Translations under genes and position numbers: made by a program | Shown: piece by piece, positions 1 through 6,753 of the stretch | Position numbering within the stretch: position 1 is the stretch's first letter | Layout of the letters: the number at the start of each line of letters is the position of its first letter | From: a virus | IMG/VR virus record: IMGVR_UViG_3300021963_000709 | Location: 1 to 22,558 of that record | DNA: 22,558 nt | Strand: one strand, 5' to 3' | The notes under the pieces: generated by a model | The model's input: the letters and a program-made list of their open reading frames with translations, nothing else | Told to the model about the DNA's origin: nothing | Database searches by the model: none

Positions 1-534
1 AAAGTTGCAGGTGAACAACATGGTTTGGACTGGTGTATCATTCGTCCACATAACGTTTATGGTATCAAACAGAACATCTGGGACAAGTATCGTAACGTTT
101 TAGGTATTTGGATGTATCAACACCTAAACGGTGAACCAATGTCAATCTTTGGTGATGGTGAACAAAAGAGAGCATTCAGTTATATAGATGACTGTCTTGA
201 GGGTTTATGGAAATCATCATATCAAGAAAACTGTTCGAAAGAAATTATTAATCTTGGTGGAACTAAACATTACACGATTAATGAGGCCAATAGAATTTTA
301 AAAGAAGTAATCAAAGATGGTCAAACGGTTTACAAAGAACAAAGACATGAAGTGAAAGTTGCAGTTCCTACTTGGCAAAAATCTGTTGAGTTATTAAACT
401 ACGAAGACAAAACATCTCTGTATGATGGTTTGTTACAAATGTGGGAGTGGGCACAGAAACAACCTAATAGAGAAAGATTCACGTGGGAAAAATATGAACT
501 TGATAAAGGAATTTATAGTTTTTGGAAAAAATAA
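1..534 (+). CDS. NAD-dependent epimerase/dehydratase, C-terminal part (5' truncated by window edge)
   Basis: This is the C-terminal 177 residues of an extended short-chain dehydrogenase/reductase of the nucleotide-sugar epimerase type (GalE/RmlB/WcaG-like), a cytosolic enzyme acting on NDP-sugars. The reading frame is open from base 1 and begins KVAGEQHGLDW. In this family a Tyr-x3-Lys catalytic pair is followed by xAGE and then by a RxxNVYG strand-loop. Here RPHNVYG follows at the expected distance, so the first Lys in the window is probably the catalytic lysine and the NAD-binding Rossmann half lies to the left. FGDGEQKRAFSYIDD is the usual substrate-binding segment (FGDGxQxRxFxYIDD). A TTG at 25 would be an in-frame start but makes no sense structurally. 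It is followed after 4 bases by a glycosyltransferase, which suggests a sugar-modification operon. The exact sugar substrate cannot be read from the sequence. Confidence 0.9.
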   Translation, partial: KVAGEQHGLDWCIIRPHNVYGIKQNIWDKYRNVLGIWMYQHLNGEPMSIFGDGEQKRAFSYIDDCLEGLWKSSYQENCSKEIINLGGTKHYTINEANRILKEVIKDGQTVYKEQRHEVKVAVPTWQKSVELLNYEDKTSLYDGLLQMWEWAQKQPNRERFTWEKYELDKGIYSFWKK

Positions 535-538
535 TTAA

Positions 539-1120
539 ATGAAAAAAATAGAATTTATAATCCCAACTTATAATAGACCAGACAAATTAATGGTTATATT
601 AATGTCAATAAAAGTACAAACAGTTGATAGATGGAAAGTACATGTTGTTGCAGATGCTCCGTATGAAGGGTATGAAGAAGTTAAATCATATTTCAAAAAT
701 GATAATAGATTTAAATTTTCTGAATTAAATGGACCACATAAAGATTGGGGTCACACTGCAAGAAATTATGGGTTAGAAAATTTAGAAGAAGAATGGGTTG
801 TAATGTCTGGCGATGACAATTATTATGTTCCTGTTTTTGTTGAAACATTTTTAGACTCAATAAAATTTAGATATGATGTTAATTTTGTTCATTGTAATTT
901 AGTACATAATTGGGTTAATAGTGATTATATACCATTAATATCAGTACCGAGAGTTAACAGGATTGATATTGGTAATTTTATGTCAAAATCCGAGTATTCT
1001 AAACAACTAAGATTAGACGTTACTAAAGCAAATGCGGATGGATTATTTGTGGAGGAGTATATTAACAAATTTAAAGGAAACATTATACACATAGAAAAGT
1101 TTCTATATGTACACAATTAA
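539..1120 (+). CDS. Short family 2-like glycosyltransferase (GT-A fold)
   Basis: The protein has 193 residues and starts with the typical GT2 first strand, EFIIPTYNRPDKL, ending in the nucleotide-sugar-binding region. VVMSGDDNYYVP (about residues 87-98) carries the acidic DxD-like metal/nucleotide-binding motif (GDD). The C-terminal stretch with GNFMSK and ADGLFVEEY resembles the acceptor side of GT-A enzymes found in large phages. The family reaction is transfer of a sugar from an NDP-sugar to an acceptor in the cytosol. At 193 residues it is a minimal catalytic domain with no membrane segment. ATG at 539 follows the epimerase stop by 4 bases and has only an A-rich leader, no Shine-Dalgarno. 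It is probably co-transcribed with the epimerase upstream and the second glycosyltransferase downstream. Donor and acceptor are unknown. Confidence 0.85.
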   Translation: MKKIEFIIPTYNRPDKLMVILMSIKVQTVDRWKVHVVADAPYEGYEEVKSYFKNDNRFKFSELNGPHKDWGHTARNYGLENLEEEWVVMSGDDNYYVPVFVETFLDSIKFRYDVNFVHCNLVHNWVNSDYIPLISVPRVNRIDIGNFMSKSEYSKQLRLDVTKANADGLFVEEYINKFKGNIIHIEKFLYVHN

Positions 1121-1156
1121 TATTTGAGTTGGAACAATAACATTTAAAAATAATAT

Positions 1157-2266
1157 ATGGATATAACATTTGTATTAGCGGTAATTAATAATCTTGGATT
1201 AACCGAAAATTGTTACAAAAGGATTCGTCAAATTTATCCAAATGAACCTATGGTAATTAGTAGTGGTGGATCAACAGATGGAACTAAAGAATGGTTAGAA
1301 TCACTTAATGATGAGAACTTATCTTTCATACATGACGACGATAAATTAACATTTTCTGAAAATTATAATGCGGGTATCAAATTAGTTGATACCGATAAAT
1401 TAGTTTTGATTCATAACGATATGGTAATTGGTGAGGGTTTCTTGGAAAGTCTATCATCTTTATTACATGAAAATCCTAAAACAATTATCTCATATACAAC
1501 GATTGAACCACCGATATTTAAAGGACATAGAAGACCAGGAAAGATTTTATTTGATTTGGGTTCTAACTTTAATGACTTTAATCATTATCAATTTAATGAG
1601 CTTGTAAATCAAATGAAAACAAACAAATCTTTATATGATGGTGCAACATTTTTTATGTCAGGATTTAAAGATATGTTTATTGATGTAGGTGGATTCGATG
1701 GGTTTAGTTTTGTACCGGCTTTTTGTGAAGATGACGACTTCTTAATTAGGGCAAAATTAAAAGGTTATGAATTAAAAACAACTGAATCTGCAATCGTTTA
1801 TCATTTCGTTTCACAAACATCTAGATTTAGTGAAGATTTTAAAAACACCAGAGTTACCAATGAAATAAATTCAATTAGAAACTTTATTAGAAAATGGGGT
1901 ATTCCTTACGTTTCTTTCAATGAACTACGTTATTGGGAAGATAAGGAATTTAAATATAAAACATTCACTATGGGTTTAACAACGAGAAATAAAAATCGTT
2001 TGTATGAAGTTGAACCGTATTTTGATAAGATTAATTTAGGTGAAATTCCCGAAGATTACATTAAGAATGAGCAATCGAGAACGAGATATGATTTAAGAAC
2101 GAAATTTGTTTTAACTGATGTAGTTGATGTGATGATATATGAAAAGGAACCTTTTACCAATGAGGACATTAATTTATTTAATAAATTAAGACTATCGATA
2201 CCATACTATGAGCCCGGTGAATATGAGATAGGTAACATGGTTATAGAAATAAAAAAGGAGGTTTAA
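1157..2266 (+). CDS. Family 2-like glycosyltransferase
   Basis: This 369-residue protein has a GT-A layout: an N-terminal strand FVLAVINN, GGSTDGTKEWLESL (residues 37-50, like the DxS(x)DGT segment of GT2), NYNAG (69-73), the DxD-like HNDM (86-89), and an acidic EDDD (191-194), which fits the catalytic base region (ED) of GT2 enzymes. VYHF ends with a His (217) in the position of the late conserved His in rhamnosyltransferase-like members. About 140 further C-terminal residues have no recognised domain and may determine the acceptor. The gene lies 36 bases after the shorter glycosyltransferase. Its last codons (AAA AAG GAG GTT TAA) lie inside the palindromic terminator at 2251-2278. Likely role: adding a sugar to a phage or host-surface glycan. 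Substrate unknown. Confidence 0.88.
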   Translation: MDITFVLAVINNLGLTENCYKRIRQIYPNEPMVISSGGSTDGTKEWLESLNDENLSFIHDDDKLTFSENYNAGIKLVDTDKLVLIHNDMVIGEGFLESLSSLLHENPKTIISYTTIEPPIFKGHRRPGKILFDLGSNFNDFNHYQFNELVNQMKTNKSLYDGATFFMSGFKDMFIDVGGFDGFSFVPAFCEDDDFLIRAKLKGYELKTTESAIVYHFVSQTSRFSEDFKNTRVTNEINSIRNFIRKWGIPYVSFNELRYWEDKEFKYKTFTMGLTTRNKNRLYEVEPYFDKINLGEIPEDYIKNEQSRTRYDLRTKFVLTDVVDVMIYEKEPFTNEDINLFNKLRLSIPYYEPGEYEIGNMVIEIKKEV

Positions 2267-2278
2267 ACCTCCTTTTTT
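2251..2278. terminator. Bidirectional intrinsic terminator between convergent genes
   Basis: A perfect 28-base palindrome centred between 2264 and 2265: six A, GGAGG, TTT/AAA, CCTCC, six T. Read on either strand it gives a GGAGG/CCTCC stem followed by a T tract, so it can stop both the plus-strand sugar module and the minus-strand operon. The TAA stop of the plus gene (2264-2266) lies at its centre, and the minus gene's stop codon (2278-2280) starts at its edge. Confidence 0.85.
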
Positions 2279-2745
2279 TATTCTTTTACTTCTTTTTTAA
2301 TTAGTCTAAATAAAACACGGTATTTGTCTTTTGATTTACCCGCCTCTTTTAGATCTTCTTTTGTAATTTCGGGATACTCTACATCGATTTCGGTATTAAG
2401 TAATTCACCATATTCTTTATCGAAATCTACGTATTTTGGGTTTATAACTTTACTGATAACATTACCTTCATCATCTTTTTGTTCAAGATACATTTTAACC
2501 ATTATACCGCCTCTTTCATCCTCTTCACCGTGCTTTTTGATTAAATCATCTCTCAAACTCTCTACCTTTTTTCTTTCTTTAGATAGAACTTCACTAAGTT
2601 CAGTTAGTTCGTATTTTAAAATGATTGAAAGGTTTTGATTTAAGAAACCTTCGTAAATTTTTTCTCCGGTTTCAGGAGCAACAAACCCATTAATTTCGCT
2701 TTCTAATTGAAGCACATCACCTAATTTAAATTTACTTTTTTCCAT
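2278..2745 (-). CDS. Small phage hypothetical protein (DUF1617-like appearance)
   Basis: The protein has 155 residues, is highly charged and has no membrane segment or signal peptide. An N-terminal LKLG-like strand (FKLGDVLQLESEI) is followed by a basic/acidic helical stretch (about 45-75, rich in K, E, L and compatible with a coiled coil). A C-terminal segment with KYVDFDKEYGELLNTEIDVE resembles small phage proteins of the DUF1617 kind, in which an E-rich helix leads to a short 'LL..E..ve.p.i' strand. That resemblance is from memory and is weak. It is the last gene of the minus-strand operon and ends at the palindromic terminator. A 52-base AT-rich gap separates it from the permease gene upstream. 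Function unknown. Confidence 0.7.
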   Translation of the reverse strand: MEKSKFKLGDVLQLESEINGFVAPETGEKIYEGFLNQNLSIILKYELTELSEVLSKERKKVESLRDDLIKKHGEEDERGGIMVKMYLEQKDDEGNVISKVINPKYVDFDKEYGELLNTEIDVEYPEITKEDLKEAGKSKDKYRVLFRLIKKEVKE

Positions 2746-2797
2746 AATATAATTGTTACTTTATAATATATATTTTATTTTTTAAAAAGTAAACACT

Positions 2798-3802
2798 TTA
2801 TAAAATCGTTAGAATTGCAAATGTTATCATAATTGAAATCCAAACAATTAGAGCCTTTAGATAGGTCATAAATCCCGTATGAAAGTATTTCTGACCTATT
2901 GGTAAACATTTATGTGACGGTGATATTAAGTAAGCAGAATACTCTAATGTAAAGAATAAAACAAAATACTGCATTCCAAATACACTTGTTAATAAACTAA
3001 CAATACTAGCATATTTTGCTGATGATCCTAATAAGAATGATGCTAAGAAACCTAATACAGCCACAACCAAAATACTCTCAGGAGTTTTATATTGTTTCAG
3101 ATATTCTTCCATTTGTGGGTAATAACTTCCAATCAAATTACCAAGAATAATAATAACTGCAACAATCCAAATTAATTCCCAATTGATGTAACTAAACAAA
3201 TTCTTCCATAATTTAGAATAACTAATCAAGTAGAATGTGAATGTTGTAAATGCTGCAAAATAATAATCAGTAAAACAACTAACCAGAATCGTTACTAAAA
3301 ATGGAACAACAACAAGAAAAATGTTTTTCCAATTGATTGGTTCATCTTTAACTTCAATATCAATTTCATCATCTTCTAATGATAAAATATAATAGGTAAT
3401 ATAAAGTCCTGTTATCAACAATAACGGCCAGATATATAACATGAATTTAGAATAAGTTAAACCCAATACCGCCATTGGGATGATGACTGTTTTTTCTAAT
3501 GGTGACCACAGATAATAATGGTGAGTTGCTAAGTAATCAATAATACCAAACTTTTTACGTTTCTTATTATCAACTGGTGCAATACTATTCAACATAGATG
3601 CAGACAGAGCCACACGACCTGGTATCGGTAAAATTCCTCCAAATAATGATACGAGGAATACAACCATTTTTTTAGATTTAACTTTCTGTTCAAGTAATCT
3701 GAAGATGTCCATAAGGTATCCTCTTTCTTTGAGGATACCTGTTACGAACATAATGAATATTAGATAGACAAGGAATTCTTGTCCTTTGATTAAAATCTCC
3801 AT
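2798..3802 (-). CDS. DUF401-like polytopic inner-membrane permease
   Basis: This 334-residue protein has about nine or ten hydrophobic segments (roughly residues 10-26, 47-62, 104-118, 122-142, 153-170, 173-190, 203-222, 240-260, 265-285, 312-333), so it should sit in the inner membrane. The sequence FGGILPIPGRVALSAS after the second segment and the HHYYLWSPLEK loop resemble the 'G.LPIPGg...SAP' and 'RHiwEy..PLyp' signatures of DUF401 integral membrane proteins, a family of predicted ten-segment transporters of unknown substrate. An Asp/Glu-rich loop (about 142-152) separates two halves. Its ATG lies inside the 3' end of the outer-membrane barrel gene (13-base overlap), so the two are probably translated together. 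Transporters of this type are rare in phages, and acquisition from a bacterial host is likely. It could serve uptake or superinfection exclusion; neither is shown. Confidence 0.6.
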   Translation of the reverse strand: MEILIKGQEFLVYLIFIMFVTGILKERGYLMDIFRLLEQKVKSKKMVVFLVSLFGGILPIPGRVALSASMLNSIAPVDNKKRKKFGIIDYLATHHYYLWSPLEKTVIIPMAVLGLTYSKFMLYIWPLLLITGLYITYYILSLEDDEIDIEVKDEPINWKNIFLVVVPFLVTILVSCFTDYYFAAFTTFTFYLISYSKLWKNLFSYINWELIWIVAVIIILGNLIGSYYPQMEEYLKQYKTPESILVVAVLGFLASFLLGSSAKYASIVSLLTSVFGMQYFVLFFTLEYSAYLISPSHKCLPIGQKYFHTGFMTYLKALIVWISIMITFAILTIL

Positions 3803-4674
3803 GCGAATATAATTGTGCTTCTTGATAAATGTGATGCGTCTGTTAAACCATGCATGTGTTCAACACTTAGATAGGCTCTATTGTTAAAACGGTATTGTAC
3901 AAGAGGACCGAAATAAACTTCGGTAGATCCTCCACCATAATCGTTATAACGAAGCATATGTGACGCACCTAATGTTAGGTTGTTGTTAATTATCTCAGCA
4001 AACGATGCGGTGTAAGCGTATTCAGGTTCTCTTTCTTCTTTTGTTCCACCTAAATTACCTTCGTAAATAGCGTTGAAACCCCATATACCTCGTTCACCAA
4101 ATCGATCACCTAATAATAATTTAGGTTCAATTCCCCAACGACCATCTAACATTTTAGTTTCCCAATATAATGTTGGATTACCCCAAATCTTACCCCAATC
4201 GGCAAGTGCATAACGAAATTCCCAAGAGAATCCTCTCCACTTAAATTCCTTATCACCATTGTAACCATCATAAACCGTGTGAGAATATAAATCTAACTGA
4301 AGTCGTTTACCCAAACCAAATGTAAATTCATCTCTCATTCTGATTTGTGTGGCACCATCTCTTCTGTTTCTAATATCAAACCACTTCTCGTACATTGCGG
4401 TACCAGGAGGATTCATCACATAAACTCTGGTGGATGGGAACATTCGTATTGTTGTCCAAAGTGGTTGCCCATATGGACCAACTTTGGTCATTAATGGAAC
4501 TTTCTTTGCTGTAACAACAATTTCTTGTAATTGATTAGGGACAGTGTCCGTTTGAACTTTTGAGGATTGTTCTGAACCTTTCTGAATTGCGCTACTACTA
4601 TATTGTCCAAATGACATAGTGGTAGTAAACAATAGTGCTAACATTAGCGATAGCATTGTAATTGTTTTTCTCAT
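3790..4674 (-). CDS. Outer-membrane beta-barrel protein with signal peptide and TonB-box-like motif
   Basis: The 294-residue product starts with a clear signal peptide: MRK, a hydrophobic core at residues 7-20, and SFG/Q cleavage near 23/24, typical of Bacteroidota. EIVVTA at 51-56 matches the TonB box/plug start of TonB-dependent receptors. After that come alternating strands rich in Tyr, Trp and Phe (for example GFSWEFRYALADWGKIWGN, then GIEPKLLLG and GIWGFNAIYEG), and the last residue is Phe (FAWRF), the usual signal for BAM-mediated barrel insertion. At about 270 mature residues it is far too short for a 22-strand receptor; a barrel of roughly 10-12 strands fits. The ADWGKI.GNPTLYWE region resembles bacterial outer-membrane proteins of unknown function, so the gene was probably acquired from a host. 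A 57-base AT-rich leader precedes it and the permease gene overlaps its end. Confidence 0.8.
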   Translation of the reverse strand: MRKTITMLSLMLALLFTTTMSFGQYSSSAIQKGSEQSSKVQTDTVPNQLQEIVVTAKKVPLMTKVGPYGQPLWTTIRMFPSTRVYVMNPPGTAMYEKWFDIRNRRDGATQIRMRDEFTFGLGKRLQLDLYSHTVYDGYNGDKEFKWRGFSWEFRYALADWGKIWGNPTLYWETKMLDGRWGIEPKLLLGDRFGERGIWGFNAIYEGNLGGTKEEREPEYAYTASFAEIINNNLTLGASHMLRYNDYGGGSTEVYFGPLVQYRFNNRAYLSVEHMHGLTDASHLSRSTIIFAWRF

Positions 4675-4731
4675 TTTGTTTTTGTTTAAGAAAAGTTTAT
4701 TATGACTCTAATATAAACAAAAAACATCAAA

Positions 4732-5064
4732 TTATAAAATGTTTCTAAGGATAATTGTTAATGAAATAACAATCCATAAAGTGTTGAAAACTATGAGAGT
4801 AGGTAATGATTTTTTCATACTTGCCCAAATTAAAAGGGATGACGTGGTTAATGTTAAAAAATGTAACCACCATATCTCTTTTCCAAATACCAAACCTGGA
4901 ACTATGATTGCTGCTTTAGCCATCCATGCTGCAAATTCGATTGTATTGTAATCGGTCCAATAAGATTTGTCAAAATACATTAATAATTTTTGATGTATTT
5001 TTTTAATACCGATTAATTTAAAAAGAAAAAATATAAAAAAAATGTATGTTAAAATATAAATCAT
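4732..5064 (-). CDS. Small multi-pass membrane protein of unknown function
   Basis: The product is 110 residues. Hydrophobic stretches at about residues 2-18, 46-60, 66-83 and 88-106 suggest three or four membrane passes, with a short polar loop at 22-42 containing YFDKSYWTDYN. I do not recognise the family. The start codon overlaps the methyltransferase stop as TAATG (one shared base), so translation is probably coupled. Together with the outer-membrane barrel and permease downstream it forms a run of envelope proteins at the end of the operon. It might assist the pair or be a separate superinfection-exclusion type protein; this is inference from position only. Confidence 0.7.
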   Translation of the reverse strand: MIYILTYIFFIFFLFKLIGIKKIHQKLLMYFDKSYWTDYNTIEFAAWMAKAAIIVPGLVFGKEIWWLHFLTLTTSSLLIWASMKKSLPTLIVFNTLWIVISLTIILRNIL

Positions 5065-5729
5065 TATTTACCAATTAAAAATATACCTAAACCATTCCAA
5101 AAATCTTCAGGGTCTTCACCTGATGTGAATATTTCTTTTGAATGGAGAACGTGTAAATTATTATTATCTAAAAATTTTTCTAATGCACCACTATCCCAAT
5201 TCCAATCATCCATAATTAAAATAGTTTCATCTGAAAATATAGGTAACATATTTGTTAGTGCAACATATTGATCATGAAATTTAGTTTCACCATCATAAAA
5301 TACGATATCAACATTTGGTAAAGTTTTAAAATCAAATGTTTGGTAATCTGTTTTATAAACAGATATTTTATTTACATCACCAAATTTTTTTACATTATTT
5401 AAAAATTCTTCTTGTGGTGGTATATCTATATTATGTTTATAATAGTTTCCAATTTTTTGACTTACACCTCTTGGTGTTAAATTTGGTGACATAAAATTGT
5501 CTACTCCAGTAGCAAAAATATCGTTACCATAAATCGCTGAACAAAATGTGGCACCTCTGAATATACCAACCTCAAGATAATTTGCACCATCAATATCACA
5601 AATGTTATTTAAGAAACATTTAACCTTATTACTTGTGATTCCATGAATATCTAAAATATCTTGATTTAATTTAGATACCTCAAGTCTACCCCACTCAATA
5701 GAATCGTCAATATGTTTAATTAAGTCCAT
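5064..5729 (-). CDS. Class I SAM-dependent methyltransferase
   Basis: This is a Rossmann-fold methyltransferase of 221 residues. LEVGIFRG (residues 52-59 from the chosen start) is motif I, the SAM-binding glycine loop. VDIVFYDGETKFHDQYVAL and the later ILIMDDWNWD match the 'DGdH.Y......L....pgG.ii.DD' layout of the Methyltransf_24/TylF-like group, which often O-methylates sugars. The acidic DD may bind a metal. I chose ATG at 5729 rather than the upstream in-frame GTG at 5762, because the sequence after it (MDLIKHIDDS) starts a plausible helix and the longer form adds only a hydrophobic-basic string inside the previous gene. Even so it overlaps the U32-like gene by 14 bases. Neighbours are iron-sulphur enzymes, with glycosyltransferases a few kilobases away, so the target may be a sugar or a peptide. 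Confidence 0.85.
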   Translation of the reverse strand: MDLIKHIDDSIEWGRLEVSKLNQDILDIHGITSNKVKCFLNNICDIDGANYLEVGIFRGATFCSAIYGNDIFATGVDNFMSPNLTPRGVSQKIGNYYKHNIDIPPQEEFLNNVKKFGDVNKISVYKTDYQTFDFKTLPNVDIVFYDGETKFHDQYVALTNMLPIFSDETILIMDDWNWDSGALEKFLDNNNLHVLHSKEIFTSGEDPEDFWNGLGIFLIGK

Positions 5730-6753
5730 ATGATTTTTTCTTATGATCCGCAACAATATCACAATAGTTACAATCCCAACATTGGAATTTACATTTTTTT
5801 ATTTTATTTCTCCATCCTCTTAAGTCTTCGTGTGGTATACCATCAAGATATATTTCAGATGTCTTAGACAAAACATCTTTACCAGATACAAATGAATCAA
5901 CAATTTCAATAGTTTCATCTAAACGATTAAAGCTATCTCTACCATGCATTTTGAACACATCAATGTATTCTAAGAATTCATCAAACTCTTCTTTGAATGG
6001 TGGAATGGTACCAGTCTTAAAAAAAAATGCATTTATTTCTTTCTCCCACTTGTATTCACAAGTTACTTTTGAAATCTCATGATGAAAATATGGTAACTCA
6101 TTTGGTTCACGAAGATTGTTGTATGAATAATGTTCATCCATTACCGGACATCTACCTAAACAACCTTCATTAACTAATAGTGACAGTTTAACATATCTAC
6201 CTTTCTCTTCGTAGTATTTTTGTTGGGCTCTTTTAATGTTCTTTAATTCCTCAACATCTCTCATCAAAATTCTATCAAGATTGATATAATCGAATCCTTG
6301 GTCTGCATTATACCAAAAGTCTTGTCCGGTTGCAACTTTTCTTAAGATAGTGTTTTTAATTTCCATTTCAGGAAAGTGTTTCTTAAGACCCATGGCAACC
6401 CAATGACCATGTGGGATAGTTATACACCTCAAACCTTTTTCATATAAAGGTTTTAAATTTTCAACAAACAGTTTATAATTTTCATACTTTGGTGAAACAT
6501 TGACGTTATTGAATGTCGCACTAATAGTGATTCCCAAAGATTTTTGTATAATCATTGCATTATCAAAAACGGCATCCTTAAATTCATCTGAGAAAACAGA
6601 ACCCATAGCATCTTGTGTAAATGGTGGGATTCTGCAAGTAAAATAGACATCATAAATCCATTCTTTATTTTTTTCTAAGAATGGATAAAATTTATGTACA
6701 AAATAATCCGTTGATAACATTGGATTAAGTGGTATTGAGAATATCTTTTTCAT
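5716..6753 (-). CDS. U32-like iron-sulphur protein
   Basis: The protein has 345 residues, probably a TIM-barrel. The strand and loop LSLLVNEGCLGRCPVMDEH, with Cys198 and Cys202, resembles the N-x-GC...CP cluster loop of U32 'peptidase' family proteins, a group whose characterised members (UbiU/UbiV, RlhA, TrhP) bind a 4Fe-4S cluster and work in hydroxylation rather than proteolysis. Four more cysteines sit at the C-terminus (321, 325, 328, 331, spacing CX3CX2CX2C), which suggests a metal or second cluster site. There is no CX3CX2C near the N-terminus, so it is not a classical radical SAM enzyme. Its ATG overlaps the stop of the radical SAM gene upstream as TAATG, and the methyltransferase overlaps its 3' end. 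The close coupling argues that the three act in one pathway. Substrate unknown. Confidence 0.6.
   Translation of the reverse strand: MKKIFSIPLNPMLSTDYFVHKFYPFLEKNKEWIYDVYFTCRIPPFTQDAMGSVFSDEFKDAVFDNAMIIQKSLGITISATFNNVNVSPKYENYKLFVENLKPLYEKGLRCITIPHGHWVAMGLKKHFPEMEIKNTILRKVATGQDFWYNADQGFDYINLDRILMRDVEELKNIKRAQQKYYEEKGRYVKLSLLVNEGCLGRCPVMDEHYSYNNLREPNELPYFHHEISKVTCEYKWEKEINAFFFKTGTIPPFKEEFDEFLEYIDVFKMHGRDSFNRLDETIEIVDSFVSGKDVLSKTSEIYLDGIPHEDLRGWRNKIKKCKFQCWDCNYCDIVADHKKKSYGLN

Noticed and set aside
3790-4674. Full TonB-dependent receptor
   Set aside because: Only 294 residues, with no plug domain and room for about half the strands; only the box-like motif agrees.
4675-4731. Possible promoter before the outer-membrane barrel gene
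   Set aside because: The 57-base leader is AT-rich with a TTG and a TA-rich element near the right spacing, but it does not match the Bacteroidota TAnnTTTG consensus well enough to call. The same holds for the 52-base gap at 2746-2797 and the 49-base gap at 9266-9314.
5730-5762. Longer methyltransferase start at GTG 5762
   Set aside because: It would extend the overlap with the upstream gene to 47 bases and add an LLRIIRK string not expected before this fold; ATG 5729 is simpler.
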